Below, one piece after another: positions 33,630-45,057 of a stretch of DNA of 64,000 bases (positions are counted from its first letter, which is position 1; every line of letters starts with the position of its first letter). The position numbers and the translations under genes were made by a program. A model generated the notes under the pieces. The model was not told where the DNA came from and did not search any database. It saw only the letters and a program-made list of their open reading frames with translations. Source of the DNA: Alectoria sarmentosa (taxonomy: Eukaryota > Ascomycota > Lecanoromycetes > Lecanorales > Parmeliaceae); NCBI GenBank assembly GCA_009733775.1, contig WOGZ01000103.1, forward strand, positions 1 through 64,000. The letters run 5' to 3'.

Positions 33630-36624
33630 TCAATTAGCTATATACTTCCCACTGATCAACTTCCTATGTAACGGCACCTCTTTCCACGCTCCTGCAGCAT
33701 TCGACGAAGTGCCTTCATCGGCAAAAGGATCACTACCTCCCTCTTCCCTTGAGCTCATCTGGCTAAGGCTCAATCCACTGCCAAGTCCCGCTGCCGCCTC
33801 GCCACTGATCTCCCATCGCATCTCGACATTGCCAGGGTTTGCTTCACCCTCGGTGTTGAAGCGTGCCAAGAGCTTTTGCGGGGCTTCGGCGTAGCCATCA
33901 AGTGTCATGTCTCCTAGCTTCCAGTATATCAGTGACCTTTCTTTTGAGAAGATGCCCTGAGGCTTTGACTGGCAGCTGAGCGCCTTGGTATTCTCGACGC
34001 TGATGAAGACTACGACGTTTTTGAGCGACACGCTTCTCTTGGCGGGCGAGGAAAAGGCAGGGTTGAATGCATAGCTAAGTATGACAGAAGCCTGCGTTGG
34101 CTGAATCTTCCAGCTTGGTATGATCGAGACAGGTGCGTGTGCGGCTAGAGACGAATCTTCAAGATGGACCTGATATTTGAAAGCCACCGATGGGCGAGAG
34201 ACTTGGGAGACGTTCACCGAGTATTCGCCGGATCTGGAGGGTGTTTGGGAGATGAAAGTAGGATTTGGCGCTACCTTCTCGAGAACTGGGAAGTTCTCTA
34301 GGCGAACGCTCTCTGATCCAGATTGAGATGTTGTCTCACTGGGATTATGTTGCAAGGCAAGCTCTCCAATGACGACTGCCTTGACAACTTCGCTCTTCTC
34401 AAACGTCGCAGTCACAGTCTCGACAATTGATGCGTTAAGTCCTGGCTGACGCATTTGAGGATGCGTCACAGCTGTAGACGCCAGACTGCTCACGGAATGT
34501 GCAGATCGGATAGACTGTGCATCAGAACCTCTTTGGGCATCAAGAGGTAAGGGCGGTACTCCTCCTAAGTTGAAGGGTGGCGCAGATGGCGCTTGTGAGC
34601 CACCGAGGCCAGCGCTCTCGAGTGACTGCCCGGGATGAACAAACACTGTGTTCCTGACATCTCGGCGCCCTCGTACTGTGCCAGGCTTTCTAGGGGTGGC
34701 GACTTGAGATGCCTGCTGGAGAAAGATGAGCAGAACTCGGTGATCTTTGCTGGCATACAGCTTACCGCTCGTAAAGTATTAGCAACGCTTGAAAAAGCAG
34801 ATTGTGCGTCCGGATCTTCTTTTATAGGTTCGGGCCGTATGTCCAGCTTGAATTGAGATTGTCCAGTCTCGCTAAGCATATTAGCTATGTTGAGAGAATG
34901 GGGAGGCCAACCTCACCCAGCCGCTACAGCTTCTTGTTGAGCACGAGTGATATCATCCACAGCGGACGACGGGACACTGTATCCTTCAGCATCGCGCTGG
35001 GTCTGCAAGTATCAGTAACGATCGACACCTCCATAACATATTGTACTCACCTCGGCCATTTTGCCTGGTGCTGGACCTGGCGGAGGGGCAGCCTGGGTTT
35101 CCTGCACTGTAGCTAAGTCACGATTCGCTGCGCTCGATATTCCGTTTGGCATGCCGGGTAGTGTCGATAATCCGGTAGGCGCTGGCTGGATTGTATCGCC
35201 ATTGACCTGGTCATTTAAGAGCCGCCGTTCTTGTGACCGAGGTCTCTCTGTGGACTGTGAAGCGGTCTGTATCAATGGCGCTTCTTGCCGACGGGGGGAA
35301 TGAGGCAGGTTTGATAATGATGAAGGCGGAGAAGGTATCGTCTCCATATTTTGGTGAGAGCTAGGCCCCCTGCGCAATGGGTTTCTCATTGGTCGCGATC
35401 GCTTCTCTGGAGATGGGGCCCGGTCCATGCCCTTTACGCCTTTGTTCGAACGGCCACCCAAGACAGTGCCTAAGCGCCTCAGACCCCCAAAGCTGCTTTT
35501 CTGAGGCGGAGCTGGAGCTGTCAGTTCTAGTCCCATAGTATGATGGCATTCAGAAGCACCTACCGGTCCCAGCTCTAGAAGCCGTCGAGAATGGACTTGG
35601 CCTTTCGTCCTCTCGACGGGCTCGCTCTCGAGATGGCGTAAGAGTTGGAGGAGGAGTTGCCGCTAGAATTGATGCTGGAGGCGGGTCCGCTATTGAGCTA
35701 CCAGTTGTTGCACTTCGGCTTGCAAGTCTTCGTGATACATTCTGATCGCCCCCAGCGTTCTGCGCAACAAAAGTCGAGATCTCATCGGCAGTATTGACAT
35801 TCAACAAGGCGTTCAAGCAGCTTTCTGCAGTAATGCGGTTTCTCTCGACCAGATCAACCTCATGCGTCTCGAATTGAGTGAGCACGTCGCGTAGATGGTT
35901 GACCCTGCTCTCATCCAGAGCCTGTAGCTGCTCGAAAACGAAAGGTGCCTGAGAATCCCATGCTTGATTCGCAGAATCAACATCGGAGGTGGCATTGGCA
36001 ACTTTGTTGGCGCTTGATTTGCCCGCCGCGAGCTTTTGCGCTCTCTTCTGTGCCCCGTCAAGGTCCTTGGCCACGGCTGCTAGATTGCCTTGTATTGTGC
36101 TGATCCCCTGCATTTCTCTGTTCTTGGACTGGAATTCTTTCAATGGGCGCTCTACGTCCGATTCCATCTTTGCTGCGAGGATATTGTGCGACTCCGCGAG
36201 AGACTGCATCGAACTGACAATGCTCTGCCATGGCGTTCGGAAGACACTAAGTAAAATCAGCACTCCCGTGCAGCGTTCGAATCAAGAGTCAGTGCCTACC
36301 CGAGCTCCGCAGCAGCATCATGTGGACGTCGGCCTGCCAACTTTCTCAACCCTTGCACGTAAAGCTCTTCCACGCGCCGTCGCTCCTGTTGATTATATGA
36401 ATAGATCCTAATAGAGTATGAGACTTAATCACTCACGGCAAGCCAGTCAGCGATATCTGTGTTGATTTTTCCAATCAACTTGACCCGCTCATCCAAGACT
36501 GACACCGCTTGATTGGGCGAAAGCGAGCGCTGCGCAAACAGTCAGCACGGATATCCACATACACTGTCTGTTCCCTGCTGTCGCTCACCAACAACGCTGG
36601 ATACTCTTGGCGTGAGAGCTCCAT
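33630..36624 (-). CDS. SYP1: Muniscin endocytic adaptor Syp1 (F-BAR + mu-homology)
   Basis: Eight exons on the minus strand: 36624-36589, 36529-36437, 36385-36300, 36246-35564, 35526-35051, 35002-34917, 34871-34766 and 34712-33630, giving 882 aa. All phases agree. The N-terminal 270 residues form an F-BAR domain (MELSRQEYPALL, SPNQAVSVLDERVKLIGKIN, ADWLAERRRVEELYVQGLRK, then VFRTPWQSIVSSMQSLAESH). A serine/proline/arginine-rich linker follows. The junction of exons 7 and 8 restores RGRRDVRNTVFV, typical of fungal Syp1. The last 270 residues are a mu-homology domain (VVKAVVIGELAL, FKYQVHLED, VEMRWEISGEA). Syp1/FCHO marks early sites of clathrin-mediated endocytosis at the plasma membrane, bends membrane and recruits cargo; yeast Syp1 also acts on septins. 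Divergent to the kinase gene. Confidence 0.94.
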
Positions 36625-37096
36625 TATGCCTCATCTGCGAATCAAGCAAATTGAGACCGTTGTGTCATCTGTCATTCTGCATGGCAGGCATGGTACCAAA
36701 CATTTGGATACTTTATGCATGGTGACAGCCTCGGAGCCAACGGCAGGTTTTAGTCATATTTTACGGATGCGACTTTTGGGTATGACAGTCACCACGGAGT
36801 CTGGGAGTCCCTATCAAATCATTAAACCCCCAAACAGCATCTCACTCCATAATGTTCACCATGGTACTTCTCTAGTTGTGTGACTCCCAAAGATAGTTCC
36901 ATTGGATATCCCATGCCCTTTGCATCAGCATTCTCATTTTGCCTGTAGACTGCAGCCTTAGGGCAGCTTTGCCCACGCTTTCTCGATTTGTCTCGTCTTC
37001 GAAATCTAAAAAGTAGATTCACAAACAACCTCATTCTTTTCCTTCTTTTCCTTTCCCTTTTCCTAAATTGAGCGCGACGGAATAGAGAAGAACACG
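36625..37096. promoter_or_regulatory. Divergent promoter SYP1 / kinase
   Basis: 472 bp between two divergent start codons; short frames only. The 60 bp before the kinase ATG are CT-rich (TTTTCCTTCTTTTCC-type), a common fungal core promoter texture. Confidence 0.6.
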
Positions 37097-38603
37097 ATGG
37101 CTTCTACCGCATCATGGCAATCTCAAATCAGCTTCTCTGAACGCGTAGACCATACTGTGAAAATGCAAGTTTCTTGTTTCGTTGCTCTGTATCACCTAAA
37201 GCCTACAAACATTGACCAACGCCAGCACAAATTCTCTGTATTCTGCGTTTCCAGATAAGGATACAGCTCAAACCCAAGCAGAAGGCAGGCTTATTGAGAA
37301 GGAAATATACAGAAATGCACAGTCAAAAGTTCGTTCACTTCGTTCGCAACCTCGATCCGGAATCTAAAACACCACATAGGAGGACTATCACCAGCGTTGC
37401 AACTTTTTGATCGACCAACACCACTCTTTGAAAACGCCAGTCGACGAGGTATCATCGCCGCCACCATCCACGCTCGAGGATTCCTCACCGCAAATAGGCG
37501 AAACCATTGGGCCCTTCACCAAGTGCGCCCACCACGCCACCGGCCTCTTCTCCACCGTCTATAAGCAAATCAACGCGGATTCCTTCAAAAGCTTAGCTAT
37601 TAAGGTCACCGTCCCCTCTCAAACCCACCCGCCCCACAATCCCAAGCGCGAAGCACGCATACTCGCCGCTGCTGCCCACTCGAACATCATCTCCCTACTC
37701 ACCACGCACACCCTGTCCTCACAGTTCCTGCTTGTTTTCCCCTTCCAACCATTTGACTTAGACACAGTGCTGAGGCAAGGCTTCCCCCTCAAAGTAATAT
37801 CAGCACGTAATATACTCGAAGGTTTGTTCAGCGCCCTGGCTCATATACACTCGAAAGGAATCATCCACCGCGACATCAAGCCTGCCAACATCCTACTCAA
37901 CACCCCCTTGGGACCCTCCTTCCTTGCTGATTTCGGGATTGCATGGTCCCCTAACGACTTGGCATCTGAGCCTCCTGACCAAAAAATCACCGACGTAGGA
38001 ACCACATGCTATCGCCCTCCGGAGCTACTCTTTGGGCATAAGGCCTATGGACCCGAGATAGACTTGTGGGCTGCGGGTTGCGTAGTGGCGGAGTGCGTGA
38101 GGCGTGGTTTTGATGGACTTGAAAAACCGAGTATGAAAAGTGGGGAGGCCGAATGGACGCTTTTCGATGCTGGGGAAGTGGGAAGTGAATTAGCGTTGGT
38201 CAGATCAATCTTTGAGACACTGGGAACGCCGACTGATGAGACATGGCCGGTCAGTAATTTCTCGACCTCCTATGAGACCATATTCGTATACATGAACATG
38301 AGCCAATGCTTACCGTGACTTCAGGAAGCCAAAGCCTTTCCGGACTGGAACAAAATGTCCTTCCACGCCTTCCAACCCAGACTATGGAAAGACGTCCTCC
38401 CCCAAGCCTCTGAAGAAGCTCGAGACCTAGTCACAGGGCTGGTCATGTACCAGACCGCTTCAAGACTAAATGCGTTAGAGGTACATGCTTTCAAGTCGTT
38501 TTAAAACCGTCTGGAAGGGTTTGCTAAATTTGGAAACGGACAGGCTTTGAACCACGTCTTCTTCTCGGATGGACTTAACTATGGCCTACCCCCATTACTT
38601 TGA
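37097..38603 (+). CDS. CDK-like protein kinase, probable CAK-activating kinase (Csk1-like)
   Basis: Five exons, 37097-37164, 37226-37328, 37380-38249, 38325-38480 and 38544-38603, give 418 aa. Exon 1 (MASTASWQSQISFSERVDH) and exon 2 (TNSLYSAFPDKDTAQ...) join the kinase exon in phase through EDYHQRC. The first intron needs a GC donor (AAAAT|GCAAGT). The kinase domain starts about residue 95: GLFSTVYK glycine loop, catalytic K132 in LAIKVT, HRDIKPAN with D222, DFG at 241-243, VGTTCYRPPELLFG T-loop with PPE, DLWAAGCVVAE and a CMGC-type insert before LFETLGTP-like SIFETLGTPTDETWP. It ends soon after the domain. It resembles monomeric CAK/Csk1-type kinases that phosphorylate the T-loop of CDKs; this is a family-level inference. 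The stop codon coincides with the edge of a dispersed repeat copy. Confidence 0.85.
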
Positions 38604-38888
38604 TGTGCTATTATGGTGTGATACCATGCTGTGATATTATTATGTGGTATCATTGCTCCTCGATAAGCCCATTCAGACCCTCATTGTCGCCGTTGTTTGT
38701 CTCCTCAAGGGTGTCTTGAGACCAATAATTGCTTCTTTTTTATGGTTTAATCCCATAGATCGCTTTTTATCAAAGGCAAGAACAATGTATCTACGGTACA
38801 TAGAAAAAACGTAGGTCCCCAGCCATTGAGACCAAATTGGGCCCGCAATAATTTGACGTATTTTGGGGCAAAGTTAGCAATCAAGTCC
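38600..38888 (-). repeat. Dispersed repeat family, copy C (reverse)
   Basis: Read on the minus strand it matches copies A and B: GATTGCTAACTTTG for GATTGCCAACT, TTTGGTCTCAATGG for CTTGGTCCCAATGG, a GACAAACAACGGCGACAATGA block, GGCTTATCGAGGAG, AATGATACCACATAAT and ATGGTATCACACCAT. Its family 3' end abuts the kinase stop codon (38601-38603), so it probably supplies the kinase 3' UTR. Confidence 0.75.
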
Positions 38889-39261
38889 CTACGTAGTCTT
38901 AGTATATTACAAGTCACAAGGCATGGAGAGCAAGTATAGTAGTAATTCAAAAGAAGACGAAGATTCATGATCGTTCGTCAAGTTGTCATTTGGAGCTCAG
39001 CAACTTTTCGCCGTCGTCGCTGAATTATGGTACAAAGCAGACCATGCTCTCCCCCGGAGCGAACACCATAAGAACCACCGAGAACTTCGCCCTATGCGCA
39101 AGTGAAGACAGACCAAGGAAATGCCTGGTGACTAGCTAGCTACAGGAAATCTCGCTCAAAGCAGCAAGTGCCTTTCCTCCATGTTTGTCCACCGAAGTAG
39201 TCGTCATGTTCGAGCGGGTATGTCGAGATGTGATGATGCTAGATATGTCGATTGGAGGCAT
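38889..39261. other. Intergenic, 3' side of histone H3
   Basis: No gene seen; presumably carries the H3 3' UTR and polyadenylation signals on the minus strand. Confidence 0.5.
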
Positions 39262-39914
<653 letters not shown>

Positions 39915-40661
39915 TGCTGATGATTGGTATGATGATGAAAATGAAGTTGGAGTTGTGTATTGAGATCTGAGGGTGAGATTGTCGATGTTGTTGATGACGT
40001 TTGTGGTTGGATGAGGGAAGGTGGAAGAGGGAAGAAAGTGGGAATAAGTAGTTTATCGAAGAAAGTGATGATCAGGCAGGCGTGGGCGGATTACGCGCTA
40101 GTGGAAATTCACTTGTTTGATGTGCTGGAATTGAGCATTCAATTTTGCGAATCCATAGGGCTGATTTTTGGTAGGGACGAACATCAGAAAGTTGAATTTG
40201 GACCAATCAAAATTCCCCAAGCTTTAAGCGACCGCCAAAATGCTTTGTTCTTCAGCAATGTGGATTTTTATTATGACCAAGAACAGCATTTTAATTGCCG
40301 AAAATTCTGGAATTGCTTCAGTCTATTTATGCCCATCCGCCTATCAAACCGTGAATTAATTGTAAGAAGTGGTGACTGTTACAGAAAGTATCAGCCATTT
40401 CTGCGTTCCTGCAGGCTTGATAAAAACAAAGCTAGTGATATGAACCCTCACACATGGAAAGTGTCAGAAACAGCTTAGCGTGCTGCGCAACTCAATCACC
40501 ACTTGCCAGCGGGACTGCCTCAAATATCTCCCACGGTAAGATCTCTTACAACCTCCATCCACCGCTATCAACTCGATCCATCCACTACCAACGAAGTAGT
40601 CCTTCATCCACATTCTACACCCAGCTTCTAAAGCTTACCTCATCACTTCAATACCATCAAC
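39915..40661. promoter_or_regulatory. Shared H3-H4 promoter
   Basis: 747 bp between the divergent histone start codons. A CCAAT box is at 40203-40207 and a CAATTTTGCGAAT-like element at about 40139-40151. A 172-codon plus-strand frame in this interval (39960-40478) has no histone or other family resemblance and is taken as chance. Confidence 0.75.
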
Positions 40662-41124
<463 letters not shown>

Positions 41125-41785
41125 GCTACTCACTCTCGCGTTCACGACTTTCTTCATGGCTCGTCACAACAATCGCAGATAACACGCGCTTGGATCAGGT
41201 GGATCGATGGCGGAGCGATGACTCACGGGGGGCTGCAAATGGTTTCTCTAAGGGGTTCTTGCTTTGTGTATCATAACAGCTCATAGGGAGCCGGGGAGTC
41301 AAGTGGCAGGTCAATTATGGAATGATACCAAACAATTCCATCAATCTTCAAACACTTATTTGCTGTGCATTGTGCGTCGTCACGTATGTGACTCACTCAT
41401 GTGACTCATCTCTACTCATTATTTTCGCGCTGTTGTGGCGTTTTCCCAAAAAAAAATCTTCAAATTTATTAAAAAGATGAAGAGAAAGCTTTGATGACGC
41501 GTTGATTTTTCTATTAATTACATGACCAGAACATGAGTGCTGTCCAGTCCGTGACTTAGAAAGTGGTAGTACACTCACGCAACGGCAGAGCGTTTCTCCA
41601 CTGTTGCTTGCTCGTGGCCACGTACGAGGACTATGTTCCACGAGGGCGCCAGGTCCTGTAGGGGGAAAACATACGATCCTGCGTCGCAAGCTTCAAAGGT
41701 GCATCAGGAACGGAACTGCAGCTTGCAACAACCTAACTCTGTTATGTACCTCCTAACTCTGTTGTGTACCTTTACTGAAATGATG
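41125..41785. other. Convergent intergenic H4 / SDR
   Basis: Holds the 3' UTRs of both genes. No further gene seen. Confidence 0.55.
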
Positions 41786-42790
41786 TTACCACTCAATAAC
41801 CTTCTCATGCTGCCAAAACTCCCCAGTCGTTCCCCCAATATCCCCACAAGCCAATAACACCGGCGTCTGCGCCCCCTCATCCACCGTCTTCTGCCCCCTC
41901 TGCCTCGTCATATCCGTCTTGACGAACCCAGGACAACAGCTATTAACCAGCACCCCGCTGCCCTTCTCCTTCTCCTCCAAAGCGAGTGCCCTTGTCATCC
42001 CCACGATCCCGCTCTTACTAACCGCATATCCCATACTGGGCCAGCCCCGTTCGTTCTCCTTTCCTTCTTCCACAGCTTTGGTGAAGGCTTTCATGAGCGC
42101 CGTGACGTCTTCAACGGTTTTGGATTCGGCGAACGCGGTGCGGATCTCTGCGGAATATTTGGAGTTGAGATGGCCCACCATGCTCGCCAGATTCACCAGA
42201 CGACCGCCGGGGCGGATCAAGGGGAGGAGAGCGCGCGAGATGTCTAGGGTGCCGTAGTAGTTGCATCCGAGAGTCTGCTTCACGACGTCGATGTCTGCGT
42301 GCAGGCATGTTAGGAAAGTACTGTAATCCAGATATGTGAAAGGAGGAGATTGACGCAGCCCGCCCGCTGGGGGGGGGGGAGAAGTGAACCAAAGCGTACT
42401 GAAGCCTTCCATAGCAATCCCAGCATTATTAATCACCATATCAATCCCCTCGGGATGCTCCTTTTCCAAGAAACCCGCAAAGTCCGACATGTTCCCCGAG
42501 TTGATATCAACCTTATGGAACTTGACCGTCGTCAATCCCCCGGCCTGCGCCAAGGCCTTCACTTTCTTCAACTGCACATCATCCTCCAGCGTCGTTACAG
42601 CTTCTTTCCCTTTCCCTACATCCCGGGCACACAAGTAGATGAGCAGAGGCCCATTATTGAAAGCCGAGGTCGGGTACTGGAGAGCTAGATTGCGGACGAT
42701 GGCGAGGCCGATGCCTTTGTTCGCGCCCGTCACGGCGGCGATGCGGGAGAATTGTGCCATGGTACCCTGAGATGGGAGGTGCGGTGCCAT
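41786..42790 (-). CDS. Short-chain dehydrogenase, carbonyl reductase-like
   Basis: Two exons, 42790-42400 and 42294-41786, give 299 aa. The frame is open straight through because the 105-nt intron (GTACGC...CACGCAG, with a CTAAC branch site) is a multiple of three and lacks stops. Removing it turns an abnormal proline-rich insert into EGFNIDVVKQTLGCNYYG, the normal carbonyl reductase sequence. Family marks: VTGANKGIG for NADP(H) binding, VINNAGIA, catalytic serine in VNLASMVG and the YAVSK catalytic pair, followed by NSCCPGFVKTDM. A second ATG at 42760 (MAQFSR) may be the real start. It is predicted to be a cytosolic NADPH-dependent carbonyl reductase of the CBR1 type acting on ketones, quinones or aldehydes. 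Confidence 0.9.
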   Translation of the reverse strand: MAPHLPSQGTMAQFSRIAAVTGANKGIGLAIVRNLALQYPTSAFNNGPLLIYLCARDVGKGKEAVTTLEDDVQLKKVKALAQAGGLTTVKFHKVDINSGNMSDFAGFLEKEHPEGIDMVINNAGIAMEGFSTLWFTSPPPPAGGLRQSPPFTYLDYSTFLTCLHADIDVVKQTLGCNYYGTLDISRALLPLIRPGGRLVNLASMVGHLNSKYSAEIRTAFAESKTVEDVTALMKAFTKAVEEGKENERGWPSMGYAVSKSGIVGMTRALALEEKEKGSGVLVNSCCPGFVKTDMTRQRGQKTVDEGAQTPVLLACGDIGGTTGEFWQHEKVIEW

Positions 42791-43797
42791 GTGAGTGGAG
42801 GCATTCTGAGGAAGCGGTCTACAATGGCGGAAGGATTCTTGGGTAACCCTAACCCTGAACGTAGGATTTTTGACGGGAATCCATTCTCAATCTTGGACCG
42901 TTATCTCTGATATTTTGGTCTTTTATTCCAGTCGAGACCTTCGAAGACTGCTGGGACACCTGTTACATCGTCCCCGTTGGGATTTGTAAAGTTTTGAAGT
43001 CTCCATTGTGGTTATCGGTGAAATTCACACAAATTGCGTGATCTGTTGGGTAAAAGATTCCAAGAGAAAAAGCTGATTTTCTTAGAACTGTACAAAAATC
43101 CACAACTTTGGGAAGGTCCTGTATTGATTAGTTTACTTCAACTTGTTTAATATCCTTAGTCACACCCTTGCAACGATTGAAGTCAGCCATTTGAACTGTT
43201 GTGATGGCTACAGAACACGATATCAAAAAAAAGTCAATTGTTCTGCATGGCAAACCTAGGCGTAACAATTTGCTTTTTCCCGCCATATCCCATTGTAATC
43301 CGCGAATACAGTAAGTAAATCTCTCCCATAGCATAGGATGAGTCTATCTCTGCGCGCCATAAAATATTTTCTTGAACCAAATCTGTACCTGCGCAGGCCG
43401 CCGCTGCCCTCTTCTACCTCACGAATACGAGTACGATGCTCCAGCCAGGTTAGCCTCGAGATATTGAGCCCGGCTAGCCTAGCGGGTGGGGTGTGCTGCA
43501 AGTTTTTCCATGCACAGCAGCTGATGCGAATACGCATCTCCCATCGAGCCAACCATCTGTTGAACCATTTGTTTGTCAATGTAGTCATGGTTCTTCGAAG
43601 CGACCATCTTCATTTCGGATTGCGTCATGGTTCATCTAATTCGAGCTCGGTGGGCGTTAAAGAAGCGTACAAGTCTTTGAATATTGCCAATAACTTGGAC
43701 GCTGACGGTCATACCCATACAACATAGTACACCATAAAAACGTCGCTTCATCCACAACAATCTCCTTGCTGCTTGTCATACCGCAACCATCATCATT
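42791..43797. other. Divergent spacer SDR / FAD monooxygenase
   Basis: About 1 kb with no supported gene; plus- and minus-strand frames near 43130-43730 have no family resemblance. Contains the telobox-like motif listed separately. Confidence 0.5.
42845..42856 (+). promoter_or_regulatory. Telobox-like AACCCTAACCCT in SDR promoter
   Basis: Two tandem AACCCT units 55 bp upstream of the SDR start. Fungal Tbf1-type proteins bind TTAGGG-like promoter boxes, so this could be a regulatory site; it could equally be an interstitial telomeric remnant. Confidence 0.35.
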
Positions 43798-45057
43798 ATG
43801 TCAAAACCCCGCGTCCTTATCAGCGGTGCCTCCGTGGCTGGACCGGCACTTGCCTACTGGCTTGTTCGCGCAGGATGCAAAGTGACAGTCGTCGAGCGTG
43901 CACCGACCCTTCGAACTGCCGGTCAAGGGGTGGATGTCCGCGATACCGCTCGAGACGTGATCAAACGCATGGGCATCTTCGACCGCATTCGGGACAAAAG
44001 CTCACACGAGGAAGGCCTCAAGATCGTTGACAGCAACGGTCGTTGCTTTGCGCGCTTTGGTGTCGACGAAAAATCCGGCAAGGGTGATAGCATTACCTCT
44101 GACGTTGAGATTCTCAGAGGAGAGCTGGCAGGGATTCTCTTCGATGTCACAAAGGACGACGTCTCCTACATCTTTGGCGACATGGTCGAGAGCCTGGAAG
44201 AAACAGACAAAGAAGTTGGCGTGAACTTTGCCAATGGCACACCGACCACGGCTTTTGATTTGGTAGTCGCTGCAGATGGCGTTGGCTCGAAGATCCGTGG
44301 TATATCTTTTGGGAAAGGCTCCTCTCATGTCAGATCTCTGAACTCTAACGTCTCGTACTTTTCCATTCCACCCGGCGATACAGACACGATGTGGTCGCGA
44401 GTTCATTGGGTCAAGGGGGGTCGGTGCATGATGCTGCGACCAGACAACGTAGGCCGGACCAGGGCTTTCCTGACTCTTACAGCTTACGATAAGTCAGACG
44501 AAAGACTTGTTCGACTTGAAAAGGCTTCGAAAGAGGGCGTCCCAGCGCAAAAACTTCTGGTCCAGGAGCTTTTCCAAGACGCTGACTGGGAAATTTCTCG
44601 GATATTGAAGGGTATGCATGAGTCCGAGGACTTTTACATGCAACATGTCGTACAGGTCCGACTGAATCGCTGGTCGAGCGGTCGTGTGACTGTGGTCGGT
44701 GACGCGGGTTATGCTCCTTCACCATTTACTGGCATGGGCACATCGATTGCTTTCATCGGCGCATACGTTCTTGCAGGCGAGATATCTCGACAGCCGAACA
44801 ACATTCCCGCCGCGCTCGAGTCCTACGAGCGTGTCCTGCGTCCATACGTTGAGAGCATCCAGAAGCTGCCTCCTGGCATACCATGGATTGTCAACCCTCA
44901 ATCGACGCTGGCCATAAAAGTGCTTGAAACCGTCGCTTGGGGTGCAGGGTGGCTGTCGGCGACGGGGTTAGCCACCTTGTTCTCGAAACTCGCAGCGTAT
45001 ATTCCAATCGGTGGGGACTCGTTCAAGTTGCCAGACTACGAGGCGTTCAGGCAGTAG
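43798..45057 (+). CDS. FAD-dependent monooxygenase, TetX/PHBH-like
   Basis: A complete single-exon 419-aa flavoprotein hydroxylase. The N-terminal Rossmann FAD site is VLISGASVAGPALAYWLVRA followed by a VVERAP adenine-binding strand. GQGVDVRDTARDVIKRMG matches the TetX-like subgroup. The DG motif appears as VVAADGVGSKIRG and the GD motif as VVGDAGYAPSPFTGMGTS near residue 300. Length and order are normal. Such enzymes use NAD(P)H and oxygen to hydroxylate aromatic or polyketide substrates and often act in secondary metabolism or detoxification; the substrate cannot be told. A broken member of the same superfamily lies at 19384-19845. No biosynthetic cluster surrounds it. A weakly hydrophobic stretch follows the GD motif but no clear membrane anchor is present. 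Confidence 0.9.
   Translation: MSKPRVLISGASVAGPALAYWLVRAGCKVTVVERAPTLRTAGQGVDVRDTARDVIKRMGIFDRIRDKSSHEEGLKIVDSNGRCFARFGVDEKSGKGDSITSDVEILRGELAGILFDVTKDDVSYIFGDMVESLEETDKEVGVNFANGTPTTAFDLVVAADGVGSKIRGISFGKGSSHVRSLNSNVSYFSIPPGDTDTMWSRVHWVKGGRCMMLRPDNVGRTRAFLTLTAYDKSDERLVRLEKASKEGVPAQKLLVQELFQDADWEISRILKGMHESEDFYMQHVVQVRLNRWSSGRVTVVGDAGYAPSPFTGMGTSIAFIGAYVLAGEISRQPNNIPAALESYERVLRPYVESIQKLPPGIPWIVNPQSTLAIKVLETVAWGAGWLSATGLATLFSKLAAYIPIGGDSFKLPDYEAFRQ

Noticed and set aside
33306..33671. 121-codon plus-strand frame between repeat copy A and SYP1
   Set aside because: Starts inside the dispersed repeat and runs antisense into SYP1; not seen in the other copies.
39960..40478. 172-codon plus-strand frame between histones H3 and H4
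   Set aside because: It lies in the shared histone promoter, has no family resemblance and no codon or motif support.
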